Position numbers and translations under genes: made by a program | The notes under the pieces: model-generated | What the model was told of the DNA's origin: nothing | The model's database searches: none | What the model saw: the letters and a program-made list of their open reading frames with translations, nothing else | Shown: positions 8,383 through 18,314 of the stretch, in pieces | Layout: every line of letters starts with the position of its first letter | Position numbering within the stretch: position 1 is the stretch's first letter | Origin: Syntrophobacter sp963666995 | GTDB taxonomy: Bacteria > Desulfobacterota > Syntrophobacteria > Syntrophobacterales > Syntrophobacteraceae | Assembly: GCA_963666995.1 (NCBI GenBank) | Contig: OY762941.1 | Location: forward strand, 3,038,001-3,102,000 | DNA: 64,000 nt | Reading direction: 5' to 3'

Positions 8383-9216
8383 GTGTTATTCTCCAGCAGA
8401 CATCGGAATGTTCTGCCCGGTTTCGGCCTGACGCTCGGCTACAGCGTCTTCTACCTCTGCCTGATTGTGCTCATCCCACTTTCGGCGCTGGTTTTCGAGA
8501 CGGCCGGTATGAGTTGGAAGGAATTTGCGGGAATTGTAACCACGCCGCGAGTTCTGGCTTCCTACCGCGTTACCTTTGGTGCGGCTTTCATAGCCGCTCT
8601 GATCAATGCCGTCTTCGGTTCCCTGGTGGCCTGGGTGCTGGTCAGGTATCGGTTCCCCGGCAGAAAGATCGTCGATGCCCTGGTTGACCTGCCCTTTGCT
8701 TTGCCGACGGCCGTGGTCGGCATCACGCTGGCGACGGTCTACTCGGCCAACGGCTGGATCGGTTCTTTTCTGGAACCGCTCGGCATAAAGATCGCCTATA
8801 CGCCCGTCGGCATCGTGGTTGCCATGACCGTTATCGGCCTGCCTTTCGTGGTGAGGACACTGCAGCCGGTGATTGAAGATATTGAAACCGAATTGGAAGA
8901 GGCCGCGATCTGCCTGGGAGCGAACCGCCTGCAGGTATTTGGCCGCGTCCTCCTGCCGGTTCTGCTTCCGTCGATTCTCACGGGTTTTGCCCTTGCCTTC
9001 GCCCGCGGCATAGGGGAATACGGTTCGATCATCTTCATTGCCGGCAACATGCCGATGATTTCGGAGATTACGTCTCTTCTCATCATAACCAAACTGGAAC
9101 AGTACGATTATGCCGGCGCAACCGCGATTGCGTCGGTCATGCTGGTCGCCTCTTTCGTGCTGCTCCTGGTCATTAACCTGCTGCAGCGGTGGAGCAGGAG
9201 ATACGTCGAATCGTGA
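8383..9216 (+). CDS. cysT: Sulfate ABC transporter permease CysT (CysU)
   Basis: A 277-residue inner-membrane permease with about six helices. The coupling loop reads EEAAICLGANRLQVFGRVLLP (about residues 168-188), the EAA motif that docks on the ATPase. FALPTAVVGITLA and GLPFVVRTLQPV are typical of CysT. The start is GTG at 8383, preceded by GGAGGG, 20 bases after the sbp stop. It forms the channel with CysW, encoded 15 bases downstream. Confidence 0.92.
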   Translation: MLFSSRHRNVLPGFGLTLGYSVFYLCLIVLIPLSALVFETAGMSWKEFAGIVTTPRVLASYRVTFGAAFIAALINAVFGSLVAWVLVRYRFPGRKIVDALVDLPFALPTAVVGITLATVYSANGWIGSFLEPLGIKIAYTPVGIVVAMTVIGLPFVVRTLQPVIEDIETELEEAAICLGANRLQVFGRVLLPVLLPSILTGFALAFARGIGEYGSIIFIAGNMPMISEITSLLIITKLEQYDYAGATAIASVMLVASFVLLLVINLLQRWSRRYVES

Positions 9217-9231
9217 CAACCGGAAACGGCT

Positions 9232-10107
9232 ATGATTGCAGCTTCACAAAGATTGTCTGAAAAATCCTGCCAGTCGCGAAAGGATCTCACCGAACCGGCG
9301 CTCGTTCGCCGGCTGCTGACCGGTCTGGCAATCCTCTTTCTCGGGGTTTTCCTTTTTGTGCCTTTGGCCGCAGTCTTCAGCCAGGCGCTGGAAAAGGGGT
9401 TGGCCGCCTATTTTGCGGCCCTCCGGGAACCGGACGCCCTGGCGGCCATACGGCTTACCCTGTTGACCGCGGCCATCAGCGTGCCGCTGAACCTGATCTT
9501 TGGTTTGACCGCGGCCTGGGCCATTACAAAATTCCGTTTTCCAGGGAAGAATTTTCTGATCACCCTGATCGATCTTCCGTTTTCGGTATCCCCGGTCATT
9601 GCCGGCTTGATCTACGTACTCATTTTCGGACTCCAGGGATGGTTCGGACCCTGGCTTTTTGACCACAACGTCAAGATCATTTTTGCATTTCCGGGGATCG
9701 TCATTGCCACGATCTTCGTTACGTTCCCGTTTGTGGCGCGCGAACTGATTCCGCTCATGGAGGCCCAGGGAAAGGAAGAAGAGGAGGCGGCCCTGGTCCT
9801 TGGAGCAAAAGGCATGCAGACCTTCTTCCGTGTCACGCTTCCCAACGTCAGGTGGGGTATCGTCTACGGGGTCATCCTCTGCAATGCCCGGGCGATGGGT
9901 GAATTCGGCGCGGTTTCCGTTGTTTCGGGACATGTGCGCGGTGTAACCAATACGATCCCGCTCCAGGTGGAAATCCTCTACAACGAATACAATTTCGCCG
10001 CTGCATTTGCGGTGGCTTCGCTGCTGGCCCTGCTGGCACTCGCCACTCTTGCGGTAAAAAGCCTGGTCGAGTGGAGAATACAGGAACAGTTGTCGAATCA
10101 CAGGTAG
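9232..10107 (+). CDS. cysW: Sulfate ABC transporter permease CysW
   Basis: A 291-residue inner-membrane permease, the second half of the channel. Its coupling loop is EEEAALVLGAKGMQTFFRVTLP near residue 185. DLPFSVSPVIAGLIYVL and ARAMGEFGAVSVVSGH are strong CysW signatures. The N-terminus carries about 20 polar residues before the first helix. It follows cysT by 15 bases and precedes cysA by 12, in the canonical sbp-cysT-cysW-cysA order. Confidence 0.93.
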   Translation: MIAASQRLSEKSCQSRKDLTEPALVRRLLTGLAILFLGVFLFVPLAAVFSQALEKGLAAYFAALREPDALAAIRLTLLTAAISVPLNLIFGLTAAWAITKFRFPGKNFLITLIDLPFSVSPVIAGLIYVLIFGLQGWFGPWLFDHNVKIIFAFPGIVIATIFVTFPFVARELIPLMEAQGKEEEEAALVLGAKGMQTFFRVTLPNVRWGIVYGVILCNARAMGEFGAVSVVSGHVRGVTNTIPLQVEILYNEYNFAAAFAVASLLALLALATLAVKSLVEWRIQEQLSNHR

Positions 10108-10119
10108 AAGGCGGACACG

Positions 10120-11190
10120 GTGCGCATCGAGATCAATGATATAAGCAAATGCTTTGGCGAATTTTGTGCCTTGAAGGAAGTAAATCTGAACATACCGTCA
10201 GGAAAACTCGTGGCATTGCTCGGCCCCTCGGGTTCGGGCAAGACAACCCTGTTGCGCATCATCGCCGGGCTCGAAACACCTGATACTGGGACGATAAGGT
10301 TCGACGGCGAAGATACAACCAGCCGTCATGTGCGCGACCGTCAGGTCGGGTTTGTCTTCCAGCACTATGCGTTATTTCGGCATATGACCGTGTTTGAGAA
10401 CGTGGCGTTCGGGCTTCGGGTAAAACCGCGCAAAGCTCGCCCGCCAGGGAAAGAGATACGCGAAAGGGTGACCAGACTGCTGCAACTGGTGCAGCTTGAA
10501 GCGCTGGCGGACCGCTATCCGGTTCAGTTATCCGGTGGACAGCGCCAGCGGATAGCCCTGGCTCGCGCATTGGCCGTGGAACCCCGAATACTTCTTCTCG
10601 ATGAACCCTTTGGTTCGCTGGATGCCCGGGTTCGCTCGGAGTTGCGCCGCTGGCTGCGCCGTCTCCACGACGAAATCCATGTGACCAGTGTTTTCGTCAC
10701 GCATGACCAGGAGGAGGCCCTTGAGGTGGCGGACTGCGTTGTCGTAATGAACGAGGGGCAGATCGAACAGGTTGGAACACCTGAAGAAGTCTACGAGCAT
10801 CCGGCCAATCCGTTTATCATGAACTTTCTCGGCAACGTCAATCTCTTTCAGGGCCGTGTGCACAAGGGGCTGGCCTACCTGGGCGGCATCCAACTGGCCG
10901 CGCCGGAGCACCTCGCAGTCAACGATACCGCCGCCGTAGGCTATGTTCGCTCACACGATCTCGTGGTCCGGAGAACGCCGGTCGATAATGCGGACATTGA
11001 GGCGAAAGTTGAACACATTCAGGCTGTTGGGTCTACAGTGAGGATAACGCTGAGGGTCGGCGTGAACCGTGAAACCATGGAAGCCGAGTTGACGCGTGAA
11101 GTGTTCAAGGAACTGGCGCTGAAAAAAGGGGAAGGCGTTTATGTGAGGCTTCGCAACGTCAGGATCTTTGTCGACGACTACCAGATATGA
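10120..11190 (+). CDS. cysA: Sulfate/thiosulfate import ATP-binding protein CysA
   Basis: A 356-residue ATPase with a GTG start at 10120. It shows Walker A GPSGSGKTTLLR, Q-loop VFQHYALF, signature LSGGQRQRIALARAL, Walker B ILLLDEPFGSLD and H-loop FVTHDQEEA. The C-terminal 110 residues (from about NLFQGRV) form the TOBE-type regulatory domain of the CysA/MalK class. It is the last gene of the operon and is followed at once by an intrinsic terminator. All nucleotide-binding motifs are intact. Confidence 0.95.
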   Translation: MRIEINDISKCFGEFCALKEVNLNIPSGKLVALLGPSGSGKTTLLRIIAGLETPDTGTIRFDGEDTTSRHVRDRQVGFVFQHYALFRHMTVFENVAFGLRVKPRKARPPGKEIRERVTRLLQLVQLEALADRYPVQLSGGQRQRIALARALAVEPRILLLDEPFGSLDARVRSELRRWLRRLHDEIHVTSVFVTHDQEEALEVADCVVVMNEGQIEQVGTPEEVYEHPANPFIMNFLGNVNLFQGRVHKGLAYLGGIQLAAPEHLAVNDTAAVGYVRSHDLVVRRTPVDNADIEAKVEHIQAVGSTVRITLRVGVNRETMEAELTREVFKELALKKGEGVYVRLRNVRIFVDDYQI

Positions 11191-11222
11191 CGACTTGAAA
11201 CAATTCCTGATGAAAGAACCGG

Positions 11223-11257
11223 GGGTGCCTGAACCTGGAGGTTCGGGCACCCTTTTT
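11223..11257 (+). terminator. Intrinsic terminator of the sulfate importer operon
   Basis: GGGTGCCTGAACC at 11223-11235 pairs with GGTTCGGGCACCC at 11240-11252 (one G-U pair, four-base loop) and is followed by five T at 11253-11257. It lies 33 bases after the cysA stop. Confidence 0.9.
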
Positions 11258-11359
11258 CGAGTTGGCCTGTAAGCTGATCTGAGCGATTCAACGGGAAATG
11301 CCGCGGGAAATGGATGAGCTTCAGCGAGTTACCTCCCCGTCCGGCCTCTCCTGTTCTTT

Positions 11360-11926
11360 TCATCCGACTATCTTCTTTCGCCGGCGCGGCCTGGGAGTAG
11401 TCTTGGATCCCGCCTTGTCCTCTTGCCCGGTGGTTTCAGCGGGCGTCTCCGTGCCGGCCGCCAAGGCTTTTTGCTGCTTTCTCGCCTCAATAAACTGCAC
11501 CAGTTTCTCAGGCAATCCCCTCTTCTTCGCGGCCTTGCTCCTTGCTTTTGTCAATGACTTGGCCGACAAAGGGGTTTTCATGGGAAATCCGTATTTTTTC
11601 CTGTATTCTCGAGGAGTTATTCCGTGAGAAGCCAAATGCCTGGCGGTCAGTTGGCGCATCTCGGTCCCGCACTCAAGGCAGATCACCTTGTCCTGTTGGA
11701 TTGAATCAGGGGGCGACATCTGTTGTTGAGCTTTCTCTTCGGCGCGGGTTTCTTCAGAAGTTTTGTCCAGTTCGAGAACCGATCCTTCAACTTCAGACTT
11801 CTGCAGTTCCTGGAGAGTGCTGAACACCTTCCGTAAAGATGAGGAAATCTCGTCTGAAGACATGGGTGTCCCGGAAACCTGGTTTTGAACGATTTCTGCG
11901 GCAATTTCCACCAGTTTTCTGCTCAT
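11360..11926 (-). CDS. MucR/Ros family zinc-finger transcriptional regulator
   Basis: A 188-residue DNA-binding protein. The MucR core runs from about residue 78 to 140: CLECGTEMRQLTARHLASH supplies the C2H2 zinc ligands, then GITPREYRKKYGFP and SLTKARSKAAKKRGLP, both hallmarks of the family. The N-terminal region (EIVQNQVSGTPMSSDEI) is the usual oligomerisation part. The last 40 residues are a basic, Thr/Ala-rich tail longer than in alpha-proteobacterial MucR. MucR proteins often act as broad repressors or nucleoid organisers. It stands alone on the minus strand, convergent with the sulfate operon, so no target can be named. Confidence 0.9.
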   Translation of the reverse strand: MSRKLVEIAAEIVQNQVSGTPMSSDEISSSLRKVFSTLQELQKSEVEGSVLELDKTSEETRAEEKAQQQMSPPDSIQQDKVICLECGTEMRQLTARHLASHGITPREYRKKYGFPMKTPLSAKSLTKARSKAAKKRGLPEKLVQFIEARKQQKALAAGTETPAETTGQEDKAGSKTTPRPRRRKKIVG

Positions 11927-12725
11927 GGATAAGCTCCTATATTCTGAGAGTTTAACAAAGTCTTACGATGTTAGTCGATTGGTAAGCACGATTATAGATG
12001 AATTCAATAGCTGTGCAATAAGTAATTCAAGGGGTATTAGGTGGTATGGAGAATTTTTAATGAAACGAATTTTCTGAGCAGGGCCAACCTAGCCCTCGAA
12101 AAAATTGATACCGCCTTCTACCGGCATAATCAGATGAATGATTGCTACTGTCCGGGACGTCAGGAATATGTCTCCACGTTGATCTCACAGTCCAGGGGCA
12201 TAGAATACGAGAAGGACTGTGCGATGGGTAAATCCATAAAAAATTGCTGAGGTGCTCTTTCAGTATCAGTAAAGAAAGCACCAAGAAAGAGGAGGCCATG
12301 CTTTTGAAATTCACCGAATGATGTATTGCACGGGAAAGCTTGGGGGGCGTTTAAAAGGTATTGATAAAGTTTGGATAATCTGGATTCTAGGAACAAATTG
12401 AGGGAGGTTTTCGGCAGGCGGGCTTTAGTCCGGCAGTCTTGCCGTTGGGTCTTCCATGACTCAACGCCTTCGTACATTACGAGACTGTAATGGAAAATAG
12501 AGTTGTCATCTTGCAGTCCCTGAAGCGTTCCACTTCAGTTCGATATGGAAAGCCACAATCGTGCATCCACAATTCTCTTGGTATTAGAGCAAATATCCTT
12601 GAATCCCGCGATGGACGGAATAAAGATCTTCTTATCAGGTCTTGAGCCGACGAGAGGAATTCTCAGCCATTGTCCTCTTTTTTGCACCGCCCCCGTGGTT
12701 GAGAAGATGACTTGGCCGCGCCCGG
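11927..12725. other. Long intergenic region without a supported gene
   Basis: About 800 bases, clearly more AT-rich in the first half than the neighbours. Short open frames occur (for example 12041-12250), but none has a ribosome site plus family resemblance. An imperfect inverted repeat at 12252-12281 (GGTGCTCTTTC and GAAAGCACC) is the only structure seen. The MucR promoter should lie near 11930-12000, where AT-rich DNA occurs. Confidence 0.4.
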
Positions 12726-13652
12726 TCACCTTCCTTCCTCCAGCGAACTCCTGACTTGGTCACGCCCATTTTGCTTCGCGATGTAAAGAAGCCTGTCGGC
12801 CTGTTGAATCAACTCAAACGAAGGCTGTCCCACCATGGGAATCAGCGAGGCGACTCCGGAACTCAATGTGACATGGTCAGCCGCCTCGGAGCCGGCGTGG
12901 GGGATGTTCAGGGCTTTCACTCTTTCCCGCATTTGGTTTGCTACCCACACGGCCCCTGTGACATCGGTATCGGGCAGCAGGCAGGCGAATTCTTCGCCGC
13001 CGTAGCGGGCAACCAGGTCCACCGGGCGCCGGGCGTTATCGGCAAGGCAGCATGCCACCTGGCGCAGGCAGTCGTCACCGGTCAAATGGCCATAGCGGTC
13101 ATTGAATCGCTTAAAGGAATCAATATCCATCATAATCAATGACAAGTAAGTCCGGTTGCGCCTGGCCCGGCGCCATTCACGCTCCAGAAACTCATCAAAT
13201 CCCCGCCGGTTGGAAATCCCCGTCAGGCCGTCGGTGAATGACAGACGCTCCAAAAAATCCCGGTAGCGCTTGAGTTCCAGGTGATTGCGCACACGAGCCC
13301 GCACGATCGGCGGCCGGATGGGCTTGGTCAGATAATCGATCGCCCCGATGTTCAGCCCCTTGGTCTCATCCACTTCATGGTCCATGGCTGTCACGAAAAT
13401 GATGGGTATCCCTCGGGTCACCGGGTCGGCTTTGAGGCGGACGCAGACGTCGTATCCGTCCATGCCCGGCATCATGATGTCCAGCATGATGAGATCGGGG
13501 ATTTCACCGAAGGCGATGTTGAGCGCCTCGTGGCCGTCAGTGGCAAAGAGCACTTCGTAGTCCTCGGACACGAGCACTTCACTGAGGACCTCGATGTTGG
13601 CGGGTGCATCGTCCACAACTAGAATGGTTTGTTTTCGCGTTCGTGTTTGCAT
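12726..13652 (-). CDS. Response regulator with GGDEF diguanylate cyclase output
   Basis: A 308-residue cytoplasmic protein. Residues about 9-125 are a receiver domain with phospho-acceptor Asp in LIMLDIMMPGMDGYDV and a KP pair in YLTKPIRP. Residues about 145-300 form a GGDEF domain with active-site GGEEF. An RPVD sequence five residues before that motif fits the RxxD inhibitory site for product feedback by c-di-GMP. The gene begins 12 bases after the stop of the large hybrid kinase on the same strand, so the kinase is the likely phosphate donor and c-di-GMP the output. Confidence 0.93.
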   Translation of the reverse strand: MQTRTRKQTILVVDDAPANIEVLSEVLVSEDYEVLFATDGHEALNIAFGEIPDLIMLDIMMPGMDGYDVCVRLKADPVTRGIPIIFVTAMDHEVDETKGLNIGAIDYLTKPIRPPIVRARVRNHLELKRYRDFLERLSFTDGLTGISNRRGFDEFLEREWRRARRNRTYLSLIMMDIDSFKRFNDRYGHLTGDDCLRQVACCLADNARRPVDLVARYGGEEFACLLPDTDVTGAVWVANQMRERVKALNIPHAGSEAADHVTLSSGVASLIPMVGQPSFELIQQADRLLYIAKQNGRDQVRSSLEEGR

Positions 13653-13664
13653 ACTCTTCTCCGG

Positions 13665-16600
13665 CTAGGGCAGAATCACGCCGATGACCCGGGCAAGGGA
13701 AGCAAGGTGAATTCTGGCTTCTTTGAAGTCCAGGCAGGCCAGGGAGTCTTCCAATCGTTCCAGAAATGGGTGGAATTCTCCACCCGTCAGTAATTCCTTA
13801 AGCAGGCCAAACTGTTTTCTGGCACTGAAGCTGTTTTTCTTCAGGAGCTTGTCAAGTGCTGTCAAGGCCGGGACCAGTCTGGCCGGCAGCTCCGCGTGCT
13901 GTTCCGATATCCCGGCCGGCGGGGTACCGGCCGTTTCTTCCGGCGGCAAGCATGCCACGGCCTCAATAACCGGCCTGAGGGCTTCATTCAGCTTGTCGAG
14001 AGCGGAAGCCACATCTGCCGGATCGCCTTTCTTCAGGGCCGCCTCCCAGTGCTGGGCAGCCGCATACACCTCGGTCATGGAAAGGTTTCCCGCCACGCCC
14101 TTGAGCGTGTGCACGATGTGTCCGGCCGAGGCAGTGTCCTTATTGGCCAGAGATTCACGGATGAGGCCAACCACCCCCGAGTAGTCCTTCGCGAATTCGA
14201 TGAGGAGCCTCACGAACAGTTGCCGGTCGCCCATCAACCGGTCCAGAGCCCGCCTGACATCGATTCCCGGCAGATCGGCGGGCAGTGGGACGGAGGTCTG
14301 AGCGGGACGCGCCTCCGGCTGCGCCGTCGGAGAAAGACCGCCCGAATGCGGTTTGATCCAGCGCCTGAGGACCGCCAACAGCCGATCGGGGTCTACAGGC
14401 TTGGACAAATATTCGGCCATCCCGGCATCCAGGCACTGCTGCCGCTCTGTTTGCAGTGCATGTGCCGTCATGGCAATGATGGGGAGGGTCCGGCTGTCCG
14501 GTCGCGCCCGTAGCTGTCGAGTGGCTTCATAGCCGTCCATCTCGGGCATTTGCAGGTCCATCAGGACGGCGTCAAAGCGGCCTTTTGACGCCGCAACCAT
14601 TTCAACTGCCTGCCTCCCGTTCACCGCGATCTCGACCGCGAGCGCGAAGCTCTCCAGGATCTCCCGGGCCACCTGTTGATTGATCGCGTTATCCTCCACC
14701 ACCAATACTCTTGCCCCGGACAATGCGGAAACTGCTTCATCGGCCCCGTACAACTCCGGAGTTGTTGCAAGCGGACGCCTGCACTCGTGCCCAAATGCCT
14801 CCATGATCGTATCGAACAATACCGATTCGCTCACCGGCTTAACCAGAAACCCCTCCAGCCCGAGTTCTTCAGCCTGGCACATCACTTCTTTACGGCCATA
14901 GGCGGTGATTATGAAGATCTTCGGGATCCTCTGCGACGAAAGGCGGGATTTGATCCGGCGCGCGGTCTCGATGCCGTCCATGTCCGGCATTCTCCAGTCC
15001 AGGAACACAAGGTCATAGACATGGCGTTGCTTTATCAGTTCCTCAAGTGCGGCCCGGCCGGATCCCGCCGTGTTCACTTCAAAAGACATTGTCGTCAGGG
15101 TGGCCTTCAGAATCTCCCGTTCCATTCGATTGTCATCCACCACAAGCACCTTCAATCCTCTCAGATCGACGGGCATCGAGTGGCTCCTGCCGGCCGAGGC
15201 CGGCTGCAATCCCAGCTTCAGCTTGAATGAAAACGTGCTCCCGACTCCGGGAGCGCTTTCCACCTCGATCCGGCCTCCCATGAGTTCCACCAGTTGCTTG
15301 GAGATGGCCAGTCCCAGTCCGGTCCCACCATATCTGCGGGACATGGAGCCGTCTGCCTGGGTGAAGGGCTGAAACAGCCGGGCCTGCTGCTCTTCGGTCA
15401 TACCGACGCCCGTATCGCGAACGGAGAACCGGAGGGTGACATGCTCCGCACTGAGCGCGATCAATTCAGTCGAGACCACAATCTTCCCGGTTTCGGTGAA
15501 TTTCACGGCGTTGCCTGCCATGTTGATGAGGACCTGCCCCAGGCGCAACGGATCACCCACCAGGGTGAGCGGCACATCCGAAGCTGTCCGGAAGAAGGTC
15601 TCCAGGCCCTTTTCCTCCGCTTTCAGCGTGATCATGCCAGCGACGTTATGCAGCACCTGATCGAGACGGAAATTCGTTTCTTCAATGTCAAGCTTGCCCG
15701 CTTCGATCTTCGACAAGTCGAGGATCTCATCGATGATTTGAAGCAGGGCATGAGCTGATAGCTGGATTTTACTAAGATAATCTCGCTGCTTGGGGGTCAT
15801 GTCCGTCTTAAGGGCCAGATGGCTCAGCCCGACGACGGCGTTCATCGGAGTGCGGATTTCATGGCTCATGTTGGCCAGAAACTGGGTCTTCGCATGCGTG
15901 GCAGCCTCTGCGGCCTCCTTTGCCTGGCGCAATTCTTCTTCGGCCTGCTTCTGCTCGGTAATGTCCCGTACTATTGCGGCCCATCCGTACACATCTCCGT
16001 GAACGTCGTAAAGGGGCGTATTGTGCCAGTCACATACGATTCTTCTTCCATCCCTGGCGATGTTCTCATGAGCGGCGCAAGTGCTGCCCGAATCCTTGTG
16101 AAACTGCCTGCCGAATGCCTCCGGGATCTCACCCGCCGTGTTTTGAAAAAGCAGATCTATAACGTTCTTCCCCAAAACCTCTTTCTTCGAATACCCAAAG
16201 ACGGCTTCTGCGAAAGGATTCCAATCGGTCAAAGTCAAGTCGCAGGCGATTTCCATGTATCCCAGGGGCATGTTTTCAATGTGACTCAGAAACTTGCGGT
16301 TCAATCGAACATGGTTTTCTTCCACTCTCCTGCGCTTGGTGATGTTCTGGCCGAGTAAAGTGATTCCGATGACCTCTCCGTCCGACGTCGTCAGCGCTGT
16401 GCTGTACCACTCGCACTGGATTATGCGACCGTCCCTGGTGATATTCTCACTGGTCGAGTGTTCGGGGTGTTTTCGAGCCGGCAGGTTGACACAAATCTGT
16501 TCCACCTGCCGCCTGGCATTGGCCGGCACAATGAAACTCAGGTGCTGACCCAGCGCCTCAGCGGCTGTATAGCCGAAAATCCTCTCCGCGGCCGGATTCC

Positions 16601-18314
16601 AGTGGATGACCTGAAAACCGGTATCCAATTCAATGACTGCCATGGGAGTCTGCTGAACATGGAGCTGCCATCTCTGCCTGGACTGCAGCAGTGCTTCCTG
16701 CGCCTGCCTTCGCGCGGTGATATCGCGACTGGAGCCGACGATGCCGATAAGCCGGCCGGATGGACCATGTATTCCATTGAACGTCACTTCCGCCCATATC
16801 GTCGAACCGTCTTTGCGGAGTTGTTCCAGTTCGACGCGTCCGCCCTTCACGGGCTGACCGGCGTCGGCCAGGCGGACCGACTTACTCAGCAGATCCCTGG
16901 CGAGGGCAGCCGAGGCGGGCGCCAGATGACGATCGAACGGATACCGGAGGGCTTCCTCTGGGGTGAAGCCCCGCTGTTGTTCAACGGAAGGGCTGATGTA
17001 AGTGAGGCGGCCCGAAAGATCCATCGTCCAAATCACATCATTGGAATTTTCGGCCAGCACACGGTAGCGCTCCTCGCTTTGGCGCAGCGATTCCTCGACC
17101 CTTTTGCGTTCCTGGACTTCCCGTTCCAAAAGCTTGCTGTGATGCAGCGTTTCTGAATACCTGGCCAGCGACTCTTTGACCAGGGCCCGGCCGGCGGATT
17201 CCAGTCCCTCCACTCCCAGCCAGGGGAGAGGAGTGATCGGTTCCGGACTTCTCCAAAGAATTTCGAACTGGCCGTCAGACTTCAACCGGCCGATATGCGC
17301 GTGCATATTCACATGGTGGTTTGCCAGAATGGCGATGCGTCCGGCCGGTCCCGTGAATTCGGCTCCCTCCAGATGCTTTCTCACCTGCGACGCGTCAAGG
17401 GAGCCCGCCGCTTCCGCCGCCTGCTTCCACAGGTAGACCTGGCAATACGCTGTTACCATCGGGGCCGAGCAAACTCTGCTCTTGCCGTAGCGTTCCTTGA
17501 ATCCTGCGACAAAGCGCCGGTTTTCGGGATTATCGAGACTCTGGAAATAGTTCCAACAGGCGTAATGCCCTGTCGCCGCTCCCGCGGCAGTCTGCAACTC
17601 CGTTTCGGACATGCTTGTCGCAAATATCGGAATCCGCGCGGCCTCAATGCCCGCCCCATGGCATTGGTGAAAGAAAGCGACGCCGCTGTCGCCTCTCAAT
17701 GTGCTGAGTACCGTATCCGGCGCCTGCTGCCGGATCATGTCGATGACCGCCGCGAAATCCTGTGCCCCAAACGATACGTAATGTTCGCCGACGATGGTTC
17801 CACGATCGCCGTGGTGTTCCACCAGGGAGCGAGTCAACCTGTTGGCCGCGCGAGGGAAAACGTAATCGGATCCCAGAAGGAATATGCGAAGACCGATGTG
17901 CCGCAGAATCCATTCAACGGCGGGAGGAATCTGTTGATTCAGACAACTGCCCGAGTAGACGACGTATTCGGATTCCTCTAATCCCTCATATTGGGCGGGA
18001 TACCACAACAGACCATCAGCGGCTTCCAGCCAGGGCAGGACGGCTTTGCGCGAAGCCGAAATCCAGCAGCCGAAAAGAGTCTTTACCCCTTCCCCGAGCA
18101 GGTCGCGCGCTTTCTGTGCAAAGGTCTCAGGAATAGAAGCGCCATCGGCGGCGATTGGCTCGATGCGCAACCCCAGGATGCCGCCGTTGTGGTTTATCTC
18201 ATCGATTGCCATCAACTCCGCGTCCAGAAGTTGCTGTTCGCTGATAGACATCGTGCCGCTGAGTGAATGGAGTAGCCCGACTTTGACCGACTCGTGATTC
18301 CTGGTGACCGTCAT
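13665..18314 (-). CDS. Hybrid sensor histidine kinase with N-terminal ABC-type ligand-binding domain, three PAS, two REC and HPt
   Basis: A 1549-residue kinase. Residues about 10-370 resemble the UrtA/AmiC-type periplasmic-binding fold (VGLLHSLSGTMSISE, LFGCWISASRK, NYFQSLDNPEN), but there is no signal peptide and no transmembrane helix anywhere, so ligand sensing should be cytoplasmic. A coiled coil follows, then three PAS domains (about 420-810), HisKA with the histidine in NMSHEIRTPMN, HATPase (GTGLGLAI), receiver 1 (LVFLDWRMPDMDG), receiver 2 (AVLMDLQMPEMDG) and an HPt domain with HTLKGVAGN. ATG 18314 follows AGGAGGACTGTGT and is preferred to the ATG at 18353. The REC-GGDEF gene lies just downstream. 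The ligand is probably a small amide, urea or amino acid, by family analogy only. Confidence 0.92.
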   Translation of the reverse strand: MTVTRNHESVKVGLLHSLSGTMSISEQQLLDAELMAIDEINHNGGILGLRIEPIAADGASIPETFAQKARDLLGEGVKTLFGCWISASRKAVLPWLEAADGLLWYPAQYEGLEESEYVVYSGSCLNQQIPPAVEWILRHIGLRIFLLGSDYVFPRAANRLTRSLVEHHGDRGTIVGEHYVSFGAQDFAAVIDMIRQQAPDTVLSTLRGDSGVAFFHQCHGAGIEAARIPIFATSMSETELQTAAGAATGHYACWNYFQSLDNPENRRFVAGFKERYGKSRVCSAPMVTAYCQVYLWKQAAEAAGSLDASQVRKHLEGAEFTGPAGRIAILANHHVNMHAHIGRLKSDGQFEILWRSPEPITPLPWLGVEGLESAGRALVKESLARYSETLHHSKLLEREVQERKRVEESLRQSEERYRVLAENSNDVIWTMDLSGRLTYISPSVEQQRGFTPEEALRYPFDRHLAPASAALARDLLSKSVRLADAGQPVKGGRVELEQLRKDGSTIWAEVTFNGIHGPSGRLIGIVGSSRDITARRQAQEALLQSRQRWQLHVQQTPMAVIELDTGFQVIHWNPAAERIFGYTAAEALGQHLSFIVPANARRQVEQICVNLPARKHPEHSTSENITRDGRIIQCEWYSTALTTSDGEVIGITLLGQNITKRRRVEENHVRLNRKFLSHIENMPLGYMEIACDLTLTDWNPFAEAVFGYSKKEVLGKNVIDLLFQNTAGEIPEAFGRQFHKDSGSTCAAHENIARDGRRIVCDWHNTPLYDVHGDVYGWAAIVRDITEQKQAEEELRQAKEAAEAATHAKTQFLANMSHEIRTPMNAVVGLSHLALKTDMTPKQRDYLSKIQLSAHALLQIIDEILDLSKIEAGKLDIEETNFRLDQVLHNVAGMITLKAEEKGLETFFRTASDVPLTLVGDPLRLGQVLINMAGNAVKFTETGKIVVSTELIALSAEHVTLRFSVRDTGVGMTEEQQARLFQPFTQADGSMSRRYGGTGLGLAISKQLVELMGGRIEVESAPGVGSTFSFKLKLGLQPASAGRSHSMPVDLRGLKVLVVDDNRMEREILKATLTTMSFEVNTAGSGRAALEELIKQRHVYDLVFLDWRMPDMDGIETARRIKSRLSSQRIPKIFIITAYGRKEVMCQAEELGLEGFLVKPVSESVLFDTIMEAFGHECRRPLATTPELYGADEAVSALSGARVLVVEDNAINQQVAREILESFALAVEIAVNGRQAVEMVAASKGRFDAVLMDLQMPEMDGYEATRQLRARPDSRTLPIIAMTAHALQTERQQCLDAGMAEYLSKPVDPDRLLAVLRRWIKPHSGGLSPTAQPEARPAQTSVPLPADLPGIDVRRALDRLMGDRQLFVRLLIEFAKDYSGVVGLIRESLANKDTASAGHIVHTLKGVAGNLSMTEVYAAAQHWEAALKKGDPADVASALDKLNEALRPVIEAVACLPPEETAGTPPAGISEQHAELPARLVPALTALDKLLKKNSFSARKQFGLLKELLTGGEFHPFLERLEDSLACLDFKEARIHLASLARVIGVILP

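Noticed and set aside
8386..10101. Two long minus-strand frames over cysT and cysW
   Set aside because: Both are exact antisense shadows of well-supported permease genes, rich in Arg, Gln and Asp.
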